The notes under the pieces: model-generated
Told to the model about the DNA's origin: nothing
The model's database searches: none
The model's input: the letters and a program-made list of their open reading frames with translations, nothing else
Shown here: positions 16,215 through 24,596 of the stretch, in pieces
Layout: each line of letters starts with the position of its first letter
Numbering within the stretch: position 1 is the stretch's first letter
Made by a program: the position numbers and the translations under genes
Source of the DNA: CAZSHX01 sp964606895
GTDB lineage: Bacteria > Bacteroidota > Ignavibacteria > Kapaibacteriales > UBA2268
Length of the DNA: 64,000 nucleotides
Reading direction: 5' to 3'
Assembly: GCA_964606895.1 (NCBI GenBank)
Contig: CAZSHX010000005.1
Span: forward strand, 21,375-85,374

Positions 16215-19118
16215 TTAAGCAAACGTTCGTTTTACTTCAACAATCTTGTAAGCTTCAATTATATCACCAATTTCAGTATCGTTATATCCGTTGAGCATGA
16301 TACCGCATTCGAAGTTAGTATCAACTTCCTTGGCATCATCCTTATTTCGTTTAAGAGAATTCAAAGTTCCGTTGTAAACCGGAATGCCGTCGCGAAGTAA
16401 ACGGACCCGGTCATTTCTGTTTATTTTACCGCTTAACACATAGCAACCGGCAATAACACCAAGTTTACTGATTTTGAATACTTTTCTGACTTCAATAGTT
16501 GCAGTAACATTTTCTTGAACGTCAGGCGAAAGCAAACCTTCAAGGGCAAGTTTAATTTCGTTTATACAGTCATAAATAATGCTGTAAAGTCTTACGTCCA
16601 CGCCTTCTTTGTCAATCAGTTTACGTGCGTTATTTGTCATTGAAACCTGGAAACCGATAATAACGGCTCCGGATGCCATAGCAAGCATAACGTCTGATTC
16701 GCTGATTGAACCTACACCCTTATGAAGAATACAAACACGGGCTTCATCGCGGGAAAGTTTCTGCAGTGAATCGCTTAATGCTTCAACCGAACCCGATACG
16801 TCTCCCTTAATAATTAGGTTAAGATCTTTGATTCCACCAAGTGATATTTGCTTGGAAATATCGTCAAGAGTCAAATGTCTGACCTGACGGAAATCCTGTT
16901 CTCTGCGAAGTTGTTTTCTTTGTGTTGCAATTGCCCTGGCTTCCTGCTCGGAACCTGCTACGACAAATATATCACCTGCTTCGGGAAGACCTTCCAAACC
17001 AATTAACCTAACGGGAATCGAAGGACCGGCTTCGTTAACTCTGTTTCCTCTTTCGTCAAACATTGCTCTAACTCTACCCGAAACCGAACCCACAACAAGT
17101 GAATCGCCATTTCTCAAGGTACCTTTTTGAACAATGATTGTTGAAAGGTTACCCAATCCTTTGTCCATTTTTGCTTCTATAACTGTTCCGCGTGCTTTCC
17201 TGTCCGGATTAGCTTTAAGTTCGAGAACTTCAGCTTCAAGAAGAATTTTTTCGAGCAACATGTCAACATTATTACCAAATTTTGCGGAAATCTCTACTGT
17301 CTGGTTTTTTCCGCCCCACTCTTCAATAAGTACACCGTGGTCTGCAAGCTGTTGCTTGATTCTGTCGGGCTTGGAGTCAGGTTTATCAATTTTGTTAATA
17401 GCAACGACAATCGGAACATTTGCCGCCTGAGCATGGCTAATCGCCTCGATTGTTTGAGGCATGACGCTGTCGTCTGCCGCAACAACTAACACAACGATAT
17501 CAGTTACTAAAGCACCTCTGGCACGCATAGCAGTAAATGCTTCGTGACCGGGAGTATCCAAAAATGTGATTGATTTATTGTCATGAAGCAGTACTCTGTA
17601 AGCACCGATATGTTGAGTTATACCGCCGGCTTCACCTGCAACAACATTTGCTTTTCTGATAAAGTCAAGCAATGATGTTTTACCATGGTCAACGTGTCCC
17701 ATGATTGTAACAATCGGTGAACGTGGTTTCAGATCTGCAGGATCTTCTTCATAATCATCTATATATTGTACGGCTTTTTCATCAAGGAATTCGACTTCCA
17801 TGCCGTAATCATCTGCAATTAAAACGATGGTGTCTTTGTCCAGACGCTGGTTAATACTTACCATCAAGCCCAAACTCATGCATTTGAGAATGATTTCATT
17901 GGCAGAAGTATTCATCAAACCGGCAAGATCGCTTGTTGTAACGAACTCACTCAATTGAAGAATGTTAGCCTCGCGGTCTTTTTCTTCTGTCAGTTTAGTT
18001 TCTTTTTCTTCACGCTCAATACGTTTTCTTTGTTTAAGCTTAGATCTTGCGGCGGCACCGGTATCGCCACCGGAAAGGGTGGCACGAATCGCTCTGTCCA
18101 CATCCTCATTCGAAATGGAATCACGAACAGATTTTTTCTTGCGTTTTTTCTTATCCAAAGGTTTTTCTTTTGGAACTTCCTTCGGAATTGGTTTAACAGG
18201 CCCTTTTTTCTTGTGTTTTTCGATTCTTGCTTTTTCAGCAATTTCAGCAGGTGTTTCTGCGGCTTTAATTCTTGCCGCGGCTCTTCTCATTCTTTCTTCT
18301 TTTTCAGCGTCAAGATTGATTTTACCGACAATAGTAAGACCTTTGAGTTTCGGTGCCTGACCTATCTCATATTCAACTTCTATTATTTTCTTTCTTTTCT
18401 TGCGTTTTCTGTTCTTCTTAGCCTGAGCTGATTCTTCTGTGGTTAACGGTGTGCCGTCGGCAGATTTTTCAATAACGTCATCTGCCTCGTCATCTTCTTC
18501 TTCAGTTCCCTCAGGAATGACTGTAACAACTTCATGAACAAGAGATACTGTCCTCTCTTTTATAATTTCAGCAAGTTGTTCCGGTTTGATAGCTCCTACA
18601 ACATCTTCCACGGTTGGAACAGGCTGTTCTACCGAAGGTGGCGGTTCAGGAACAGGGACAGGTTCGGGAATAGAAATCGGTTCTGCAATTTCTATTGATT
18701 CTGCAACAACCGGTTGAGGAGGAGTTTCGATTATCACTTCAGCAATAACCGGAGCCGGCTCGGCAACAGGTTCTTCATGTTGAATAATAACTTCTGGCTG
18801 TACCTCGGGAACAGGTTCCGTAAATGGAAGTTCCTCGTGTTCAGTCGGTTTTACAGATTCTGCGGAAGTAGGTTTCTTTACATCAGCAGGTTTTCTTGAG
18901 GCTTTAAGTTTCTCAACTTTTTCTCTTTGTTTCTCAGCGGCTTTTTTTTCTCTTTTGAACTTGTCATAAATTGCTTCAACCATATCATAGGACAGCAAAG
19001 CAGTGGGCTTATTTTCAATAACAAAGCCTTTCTGCTGGAGAAACTGAACAACAGCATCTCTACCAAGGTTAATCTCGGAAGCAATTTTAAAAAGCATTAT
19101 TTTTTCGTGATCAGACAT
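16215..19118 (-). CDS. infB: Translation initiation factor IF-2
   Basis: IF-2 is the GTPase that places initiator fMet-tRNA on the 30S and promotes subunit joining. The 967 residues comprise an N-terminal IF2_N-like helix bundle (1-55), a long acidic/Pro-rich and Lys-rich linker (60-370, many EPVPEP-like repeats), a second IF2_N domain (about 390-450), the G domain (about 470-640, with GHVDHGKT, DTPGHEAF and NKIDKPDSK), and C-terminal domains II-IV (VRLIGLEGLPEAGD, IIKGDVSGSVEAL). The repetitive linker is typical of long IF-2 forms. It is 24 bp downstream of nusA and precedes rbfA. Confidence 0.97.
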   Translation of the reverse strand: MSDHEKIMLFKIASEINLGRDAVVQFLQQKGFVIENKPTALLSYDMVEAIYDKFKREKKAAEKQREKVEKLKASRKPADVKKPTSAESVKPTEHEELPFTEPVPEVQPEVIIQHEEPVAEPAPVIAEVIIETPPQPVVAESIEIAEPISIPEPVPVPEPPPSVEQPVPTVEDVVGAIKPEQLAEIIKERTVSLVHEVVTVIPEGTEEEDDEADDVIEKSADGTPLTTEESAQAKKNRKRKKRKKIIEVEYEIGQAPKLKGLTIVGKINLDAEKEERMRRAAARIKAAETPAEIAEKARIEKHKKKGPVKPIPKEVPKEKPLDKKKRKKKSVRDSISNEDVDRAIRATLSGGDTGAAARSKLKQRKRIEREEKETKLTEEKDREANILQLSEFVTTSDLAGLMNTSANEIILKCMSLGLMVSINQRLDKDTIVLIADDYGMEVEFLDEKAVQYIDDYEEDPADLKPRSPIVTIMGHVDHGKTSLLDFIRKANVVAGEAGGITQHIGAYRVLLHDNKSITFLDTPGHEAFTAMRARGALVTDIVVLVVAADDSVMPQTIEAISHAQAANVPIVVAINKIDKPDSKPDRIKQQLADHGVLIEEWGGKNQTVEISAKFGNNVDMLLEKILLEAEVLELKANPDRKARGTVIEAKMDKGLGNLSTIIVQKGTLRNGDSLVVGSVSGRVRAMFDERGNRVNEAGPSIPVRLIGLEGLPEAGDIFVVAGSEQEARAIATQRKQLRREQDFRQVRHLTLDDISKQISLGGIKDLNLIIKGDVSGSVEALSDSLQKLSRDEARVCILHKGVGSISESDVMLAMASGAVIIGFQVSMTNNARKLIDKEGVDVRLYSIIYDCINEIKLALEGLLSPDVQENVTATIEVRKVFKISKLGVIAGCYVLSGKINRNDRVRLLRDGIPVYNGTLNSLKRNKDDAKEVDTNFECGIMLNGYNDTEIGDIIEAYKIVEVKRTFA

Positions 19119-19142
19119 AAAACCTTAAGAAGTTAATAATTA

Positions 19143-20459
19143 TTATTCGTGATTCTGAATTTTTTCAACAATATCTTCAGATTCCTCTTCTTCAAATTCA
19201 CTAAGAATTATTGAACGAAGTTCGATTAATGTTTCTTTTGTAATACCGTCAATTGACAGCAATATATCAATATCTGCCTCGAGGAATTCTCTTGCAGTTT
19301 CAATTTTATTTTCGATAAGTCTGTTGTAAATTGCCAATCCAAGCTCTTCTCTGAATTCAGAAAGTTCAATGTCCTCGCCGCCCTCTTTAATAAGTGTGAT
19401 TGAGTAATTTGTGAGTTTGGAAGCAAGACGGACATTCTGACCGTTTTTACCGATTGCAAGTGAAACCTGCTCGTCGGGAACAATTACGCTTGCGGAACGA
19501 ATTTCGGGCGAAACAACGATTTCTTTTACTTTTGCAGGAGCTAAAGCCCTTGTAATGAAAGTCTTTATGTCGTCTGAATACTCGATTAAGTCAATATTTT
19601 CATTATTCAATTCGCGTACGATTGAATGGATTCTGATTCCTTTCATACCAACGCAGGCACCGACTGGGTCAACTCTTTCGTCAAATGAAATTACGGCAAC
19701 TTTGGATCTTTCTCCGGGGTCGCGTGCAATTGATTTGATTTGAATAATTCCGTCATAAATTTCAGGAATTTCGATTTCGAAGAGTCTTAGAAGGAAGTCG
19801 TCCGATGCCCTGGAAAGAATAACTTCGGGCTGACCTGAAGCTCCTGACCTTTTAACTTCTTTGACGATAGCTTTCAGGGTCTGATTTTTTCTGAATTTAT
19901 AAGGCTCGTTAGGAATTTGCTCTTCCCTTGGGAGTTTCATTTCAATTTTATTGTGAAGGACAAGAATTTCATTTCTGCGAATCTGATAAATCTCACCGAC
20001 GATGATTTCGCCTAATTTCTGGATGTATTCATTGTAGATATTATCTTTTTCAACTTCGCGAATTCTTTGATTAAGGCTCTGAGCGGCAAGAGTGATTAAT
20101 CTTCTGCCGAAGTTATCAGATATATTGTCGAGAGTGATTTCCTCGATAAAATCGTCCCCAACGTCATATTTTTCAGTACCATAAAGGAGTGCATCCCTGA
20201 GCGAGATTTCAAGTGTCGGGTCTTCTACGTCTTCGACCACTGTTCTCATCAGGTAAATTTCAACATCTCCTTTTTCCATATTGACGATAATTTCAAAGTT
20301 CGCCTCCATTCCGTACTTTTTACGGACTAAAAGTGAAAGAGTTTCTTCAACAATTCCCTGAAGCAAATCTCTGTCAATATTTTTTTCTTTTGCCATTTCA
20401 GCAAAAGCCTCGATAATCATTTTTTTATCGATTTGATGTTTGGGTTTCCGTCTTGCCAT
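19143..20459 (-). CDS. nusA: Transcription termination/antitermination factor NusA
   Basis: NusA binds RNA polymerase and modulates pausing, termination and antitermination. The 438 residues comprise the N-terminal polymerase-binding domain (1-135), S1 domain (about 140-205), KH1/KH2 (about 215-355, with ERVDPVGACVGMKGIRI and VSLAIGKNGQNVRLAS), and one C-terminal helix-hairpin-helix repeat (about 370-425, DILLSIDGITKETLIEL). It is first in its operon; no rimP lies upstream. A consensus promoter and a terminator-like hairpin lie in its leader. Confidence 0.96.
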   Translation of the reverse strand: MARRKPKHQIDKKMIIEAFAEMAKEKNIDRDLLQGIVEETLSLLVRKKYGMEANFEIIVNMEKGDVEIYLMRTVVEDVEDPTLEISLRDALLYGTEKYDVGDDFIEEITLDNISDNFGRRLITLAAQSLNQRIREVEKDNIYNEYIQKLGEIIVGEIYQIRRNEILVLHNKIEMKLPREEQIPNEPYKFRKNQTLKAIVKEVKRSGASGQPEVILSRASDDFLLRLFEIEIPEIYDGIIQIKSIARDPGERSKVAVISFDERVDPVGACVGMKGIRIHSIVRELNNENIDLIEYSDDIKTFITRALAPAKVKEIVVSPEIRSASVIVPDEQVSLAIGKNGQNVRLASKLTNYSITLIKEGGEDIELSEFREELGLAIYNRLIENKIETAREFLEADIDILLSIDGITKETLIELRSIILSEFEEEESEDIVEKIQNHE

Positions 20460-20530
20460 TAGTTCAAAACAAAAGTGAATAAATAATAAATTTTTATCTA
20501 AAGTTACGACTTAGAAAAGGGAATAATAAT

Positions 20531-20556
20531 AAAAAAAGGGCATCAACGCCCCCTCC
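20531..20556 (-). promoter_or_regulatory. Terminator-like hairpin in the nusA leader
   Basis: On the minus strand, GGGGGCGTTGATGCCC followed by a T-tract resembles a short-stem intrinsic terminator (4-5 bp stem). It is between the predicted promoter (20583-20613) and the nusA start (20459) and no other minus-strand gene lies upstream, so it can only act in the leader. Confidence 0.5.
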
Positions 20557-20582
20557 TCTGTCTTCCTTCACTTTTCCAAGTA

Positions 20583-20613
20583 CAAATATACGAAAAATTT
20601 CTTTATATACAAA
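20583..20613 (-). promoter_or_regulatory. Consensus Bacteroidota promoter for nusA operon
   Basis: On the minus strand TTTG (20613-20610), 19 bp, then TATATTTG (20590-20583): a perfect match to the TTTG/TAnnTTTG consensus. Predicted start near 20576, giving a leader of about 115 nt. Confidence 0.75.
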
Positions 20614-20709
20614 GGATTTCGACAGTTTTTCGTTTTTTTTCCGTACTTTTAAAATATTGAACAAGATAATTTCGACTTATTTATAAACTTTACAAATTTA
20701 GAGGTAAAA

Positions 20710-21873
20710 ATGGCATCAAATTCAGTAGATTATTTCAACATAGACGAGCTCTTCACAGAAGAAGAAAGACTTATCCGAGATTCTGTCCGCACCTATGTGG
20801 ATGAGAAAATCAACCCTATTATCAGCAGTCACTTCATGGACGGTACTTTCCCGTTCGAAATTATTAAGGGAATGGCTGAACTTGGTCTTTTCGGCATAAC
20901 TCTCCCCGAACAATACGGCGGAGCAAATGCGAACTATACGAGCTATGGGCTTGCAATGGCTGAACTCGAAAGATGCGATTCCGGTGTCCGCTCTTTTGCT
21001 TCTGTTCAGAATTCGCTTGTAATTTATCCGATTTACAAATATGCTGGCGAAAAATTGAAAGATTATTGGTTGCCACGGCTCGTGAGTGCCGAAGCAATAG
21101 GCTGTTTCGGACTTACAGAACCCGACTTCGGCTCCAATCCCGGCGGGATGATAACAACTGCCGTCAAAACCGATAACGGATATTTGCTTAACGGAGCAAA
21201 AATGTGGATAACGAACGGTACTATTGCCGATATCGCTGTTGTCTGGGCAAAACTTGACGGAGAAGTTCACGGATTTTTAGTCGAAAAAGGAACAAAAGGA
21301 TTTACTGCTCCCGAAATGAAAGGCAAACATTCACTAAGAGCTTCGATTACAAGCGAACTTGTTTTTGAGGACTGCGAAATTCCTGCAGATAATATATTGA
21401 ATATTAAAGGATTGAAAGGTCCGTTGAGTTGCTTAACTCAAGCTCGGTACGGAATTGCATGGGGTGTTATCGGTGCCGCCATATCTGTTTATGAAACAGC
21501 TTTGGAGTATGCAAAATCAAGAATTCAGTTTGGCAAACCCATTGCCGCTTTCCAGATTACACAGGAAAAACTTGTCTGGATGCTGAATGAAATTACCAAA
21601 GCACAGCTTGTGGCTTACCGTTTGGGCAGACTGAAAGACGAAGGAAGAGATACATTCCATCAGGTTTCATTTGCCAAAAGAAACAACGTTGACATGGCTT
21701 TGCAGTGTGCACGAATTGCACGTCAAATCCTCGGAGCTAACGGTATTTTAAGCGAGTACCCAGTTATGCGTCATGCGGCAAATCTTGAGTCTGTTATTAC
21801 TTACGAAGGAACCCATGATGTTCATACATTAATTCTTGGCGAAGACATTACAGGTTTTTCTGCATTTTTGTAA
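20710..21873 (+). CDS. Glutaryl-CoA dehydrogenase-like acyl-CoA dehydrogenase
   Basis: 387 residues with the full acyl-CoA dehydrogenase fold (N-terminal helices, mid beta domain about 125-230, C-terminal helices). Strong resemblance to glutaryl-CoA dehydrogenase, an FAD enzyme that oxidises and decarboxylates glutaryl-CoA to crotonyl-CoA: ELERCDSGVRSFASVQNSL (the Arg and Ser that bind the substrate carboxylate in GCDH), IGCFGLTEPDFGSNP, QARYGIAWGVIGAA, and TYEGTHDVHTLILGEDITG, which holds the catalytic Glu. An SD-like GAGGT precedes ATG at 20710. No other lysine or aromatic degradation genes are nearby. Another acyl-CoA substrate is possible, but the Arg/Ser pair argues for a dicarboxyl-CoA. 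Confidence 0.88.
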   Translation: MASNSVDYFNIDELFTEEERLIRDSVRTYVDEKINPIISSHFMDGTFPFEIIKGMAELGLFGITLPEQYGGANANYTSYGLAMAELERCDSGVRSFASVQNSLVIYPIYKYAGEKLKDYWLPRLVSAEAIGCFGLTEPDFGSNPGGMITTAVKTDNGYLLNGAKMWITNGTIADIAVVWAKLDGEVHGFLVEKGTKGFTAPEMKGKHSLRASITSELVFEDCEIPADNILNIKGLKGPLSCLTQARYGIAWGVIGAAISVYETALEYAKSRIQFGKPIAAFQITQEKLVWMLNEITKAQLVAYRLGRLKDEGRDTFHQVSFAKRNNVDMALQCARIARQILGANGILSEYPVMRHAANLESVITYEGTHDVHTLILGEDITGFSAFL

Positions 21874-21905
21874 AAAAGTTCATTTTTAATTTAAAAAATA
21901 TACCC

Positions 21906-21979
21906 AAAAAGCTATCTTCCAAAAAGGACAGCTTTTTTTTGAGATGTTAGTTAATTTTCGTAAGTTGTAATTTGAAAAT
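21906..21979 (+). repeat. Terminator-promoter module, copy A
   Basis: Starts with an intrinsic terminator (AAAAAGCTATC, loop, GGACAGCTTTTTTTT, 21906-21940) that ends the dehydrogenase transcript. TTTG (21938-21941) is 19 bp before TAAGTTGT (21961-21968), a near-consensus promoter for the next gene. The same module occurs at 24498, 26850 and (minus) 43110. Confidence 0.75.
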
Positions 21980-22004
21980 GTTTTTTATTGTCAATAAGGT
22001 TAGA

Positions 22005-23048
22005 ATGAGTATCAGAAATTTAATTTTAACAAGTCTTATAGCATTTTTGTTGTTGATTTCTTGCTCGTATGCTCAAGATACTATAAAAAGAAGTTATAAG
22101 AGTTGCACAACATATGAATATAAGTATAAATCAGGCAAATTGAAAATCAAATCAAAACACAAGGTATTAACTCGGAATTATAATGATAAAGGAAATAATA
22201 TTGAGGAAATTTTCTATAAACCCAATGATTCTGTTGAAAAAAGAGGTTTATTCAAGTATAATGAACAAGGAAAGATAATTGAGATTATTGGATATAACCA
22301 AGATGACTCAGTATTTGCACATCTTAAAACCACTTACGATGAAAATGGAAGAATAAAAGAAGAAGTATCGCGGCATCCTGATGGTTCAATTAGTTCAAAA
22401 AAAACAAAAATGTACGATGATAAAGGGAATATAATTAAAGAGGTTTATGAAACTGATGATACCGTGAGGGTTTGGGCATCATTCAATTATAATGAACAAG
22501 GAAAGATGATTGAGAGTTTTGCATTTTTTATTAAAGATACTGCTGGTTATAAATCAACTTACAAATATGATGTAAAGGGGAATCAGATAGAAGAGGTTCA
22601 TTATTTACCTAACATTACTGTTAGTTCAAAGAATACATACAAATATGATGAAAAAGGAAACGAAATAGAGCAAGTAAACTATGACACAGATAGCACGATT
22701 AGCTGGAAGTCAATTCAAAAATTGGGCAAAAATGGACGGATAATTGAAAAAATAATTGATGATTTTGAACGATCTAATGATGATTTTCATATATATTACA
22801 CTTATGATGAGAGTGGCAACCTAATAGAGAAAGTGACTTATTATTCAAAAAAATCTGTCCCTAATAAAGAATTGTACAAATATGATGTAAAGGGGAATCA
22901 GATAGAAGAGGTTCATTATTACTCAGACCCCAAAGATAATCATAGTTTCACCTATAAATATGATAATCAAGGGAATGTTATTGAGTATGTAACTTATAAC
23001 AGATTTAGAAAACCTGAAACCAAAACTGAATATATCTACACGAAATAA
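22005..23048 (+). CDS. Exported YD-repeat-like lipoprotein or secreted protein
   Basis: About 347 residues. Signal sequence MSIRNLILTSLIAFLLLISC followed by SYAQ: signal peptidase I or a lipoprotein cleavage are both possible. The mature protein consists of about a dozen imperfect 24-28-residue repeats of the type YKYDxKGNxIEExxYxxD, similar to the YD/Rhs repeats that form beta-shells in Rhs toxins, but with no Rhs core, DPxGL site or toxin domain. Probably a surface binding protein; function unknown. Frame starts upstream (TTG 21972, ATG 21978), but these lie at the predicted transcription start of the module-A promoter, so ATG at 22005 is preferred. Confidence 0.7.
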   Translation: MSIRNLILTSLIAFLLLISCSYAQDTIKRSYKSCTTYEYKYKSGKLKIKSKHKVLTRNYNDKGNNIEEIFYKPNDSVEKRGLFKYNEQGKIIEIIGYNQDDSVFAHLKTTYDENGRIKEEVSRHPDGSISSKKTKMYDDKGNIIKEVYETDDTVRVWASFNYNEQGKMIESFAFFIKDTAGYKSTYKYDVKGNQIEEVHYLPNITVSSKNTYKYDEKGNEIEQVNYDTDSTISWKSIQKLGKNGRIIEKIIDDFERSNDDFHIYYTYDESGNLIEKVTYYSKKSVPNKELYKYDVKGNQIEEVHYYSDPKDNHSFTYKYDNQGNVIEYVTYNRFRKPETKTEYIYTK

Positions 23049-23129
23049 TTATTATTTTTTTATGACTTTTCATACTTATAAGAGGTACCTGGTTTATAAC
23101 CCACAAATAATAATTCATATTAAAATATC

Positions 23130-23160
23130 TTTGAAATGATTTCGTATTGATGTATATTTG
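23130..23160 (+). promoter_or_regulatory. Consensus promoter for the toxin-antitoxin pair
   Basis: TTTG (23130-23133), 19 bp, TATATTTG (23153-23160): a perfect consensus. The transcription start falls near 23167, so translation must start at 23191 rather than further upstream in the frame. Confidence 0.75.
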
Positions 23161-23190
23161 TATGTATGTAGCAACAATGTAAGAAGAATA

Positions 23191-23475
23191 ATGCAAACAG
23201 CACAATCATCAATGATAGCAATCAGGGTTTCATATCTTGAAAAGGAAAAGTTCAAAATACTATCCGAACTGGACAATAAGTCTGTATCCCAAATGGTCAA
23301 AGACCTTGTTGATAACGAATTAAAATCAAGAAAGTTAACTGCATCTGAAATCAGAAAATTGCCTAAAGATTCAAGAACCGCAATTCTTATGCGAATGACT
23401 GAGGAAGCATTACCCGTTTATAATAAATTCAAGGATGAATTATTTGTTGACGAAATCGGAGACGGAATCGAATGA
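23191..23475 (+). CDS. Putative antitoxin of a MazF-type module
   Basis: 94 residues from ATG 23191 (MQTAQSSMIAIRVSYLEKEK). The N-terminus has the strand-helix-helix pattern of ribbon-helix-helix DNA-binding antitoxins (MIAIRVSYLEKEKFKILSEL, then VSQMVKDLVDNEL), and the C-terminal 45 residues are charged and probably bind the toxin. It overlaps the downstream toxin gene by 4 bases (ATGA), the usual antitoxin-first arrangement. Function is inferred mainly from context. Confidence 0.75.
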   Translation: MQTAQSSMIAIRVSYLEKEKFKILSELDNKSVSQMVKDLVDNELKSRKLTASEIRKLPKDSRTAILMRMTEEALPVYNKFKDELFVDEIGDGIE

Positions 23476-23831
23476 AAATTCAAACTCAAGAGTATTTTCA
23501 GGGAGATATATGTCTCATTGACTTCAATCCGACAAAAGGTGATGAAATCAGGAAAATTCGCCCTGCTATTATTATTAACGGTAATTTTGCAGTTGGTTTG
23601 GGTTTAAAAATTGTTGCTCCAATTACGAGTTGGAAACCCGAATTTGAAAAAGTCTGGTGGTTGGTTAAATTGTCTCCTTCAGTAGAAAGCGGACTTGAAG
23701 CAGAAAGTGCAGTAAATTGCTATCAAATCAGATGTGTTTCAACTGAAAGAATAATTAAAAGAATCGGAAGTGAAACAGAAGAATTGGAAAACATAATTTC
23801 AACATCTCAAAACTGTATCGAGGTAATGTAA
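23472..23831 (+). CDS. MazF/PemK-type endoribonuclease toxin
   Basis: 119 residues with the MazF/PemK fold: QGDICLIDFNPTKGDEIRKIRPAIII (the GDI and RPxxI strands that carry the active-site Arg), a central IVAPITSW strand with the conserved Thr/Ser, and AVNCYQIRCVSTERIIKRIG, which matches the C-terminal part of the family. Such toxins cleave mRNA at specific short sites. It is coupled to the preceding RHH-like antitoxin. Confidence 0.87.
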   Translation: MKIQTQEYFQGDICLIDFNPTKGDEIRKIRPAIIINGNFAVGLGLKIVAPITSWKPEFEKVWWLVKLSPSVESGLEAESAVNCYQIRCVSTERIIKRIGSETEELENIISTSQNCIEVM

Positions 23832-23905
23832 CTTTTATAAATAATCATAATCTTTGGTTACACTAATATTTTTTCAAATAAATTAATAATATAAAATAGG
23901 ATTAT

Positions 23906-24397
23906 ATGTCAAAAAAATCAAATTTGAAAAGAAAGAAGAATAAAGCACAATTCAACAATGAAAAATCCAAATTTCCCAAAAAAGCTAAATTTGGACAGTT
24001 GAATAAAAGCAAGTATTTTTTAGATTTGGATGACCCAAATTTAATCCTGTCTGATGTGAAACCTACCCACTTGATTCTTAACTACGCTGAACCTTTACTT
24101 ACTGAAGATGATGGCCAAGACGACACTATTTTAGCACTGACTTTTGCAATATTAGCATGGAATCTGGCATTGCTACCATTGGATGATAGGAAAGAAGCAA
24201 TTAATTCATTGGTAAATGACCTTGAATTAGATATTTTGGGGAAAAATGAACTGCTTTCACTCATTAAAAGAAAAGATGAATATTTTGGTGAGTTTGATTT
24301 TTTAATTGAGGATTTCAAGATTAATTTTGACGAAATCGGCACTTTGAATTTTTCGGTTGTATTAGGTGTTTTTGATGATGATGAGGATAGCGAATAA
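23906..24397 (+). CDS. Hypothetical protein with basic N-terminus and acidic C-terminus
   Basis: 163 residues, soluble, no signal peptide. The first 35 residues are highly basic (KSNLKRKKNKAQF, KFPKKAKFG), suggesting nucleic acid or ribosome contact. The middle (DDTILALTFAILAWNLALLPLDDRKEAINSLVNDLE) is helical, and the C-terminus is acidic (FDDDEDSE). I do not recognise a family. It follows the MazF-like module by 74 bp and is followed by terminator-promoter module copy B. Confidence 0.7.
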   Translation: MSKKSNLKRKKNKAQFNNEKSKFPKKAKFGQLNKSKYFLDLDDPNLILSDVKPTHLILNYAEPLLTEDDGQDDTILALTFAILAWNLALLPLDDRKEAINSLVNDLELDILGKNELLSLIKRKDEYFGEFDFLIEDFKINFDEIGTLNFSVVLGVFDDDEDSE

Positions 24398-24497
24398 AGA
24401 AATACAATATGACAGCGGGTCGTATCTAAAATTCAAACTGTTAGTATCTGAACTTTGATTTACATGATTATTTAAATCTACAAAAATATTTAACCAT

Positions 24498-24570
24498 AAA
24501 GCTATCCCCCAAAAAAGGACAGCTTTTTTTTTGTGATGTTAGTTTATTTTCGTAAGTTGTAGTTTGAAAA
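24498..24570 (+). repeat. Terminator-promoter module, copy B
   Basis: Hairpin (24498-24532, ending in a T9 run), TTTG at 24530-24533, 19 bp, TAAGTTGT at 24553-24560. It drives the FISUMP gene at 24597; the leader (TTTAATCTTTTTGGGTTAA) is the same as in copy D before the FISUMP gene at 43079. Confidence 0.75.
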
Positions 24571-24596
24571 AGTATATTTAATCTTTTTGGGTTAAC

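Noticed and set aside
17955..18431. 158-codon ORF on the plus strand opposite infB
   Set aside because: Phe/Arg-rich shadow of the Lys/Glu-rich linker of IF-2; no start signals and no family.
20722..21270. 182-codon minus-strand ORF opposite the acyl-CoA dehydrogenase
   Set aside because: The plus-strand frame is a clear conserved enzyme; the opposite frame has no recognisable domain.
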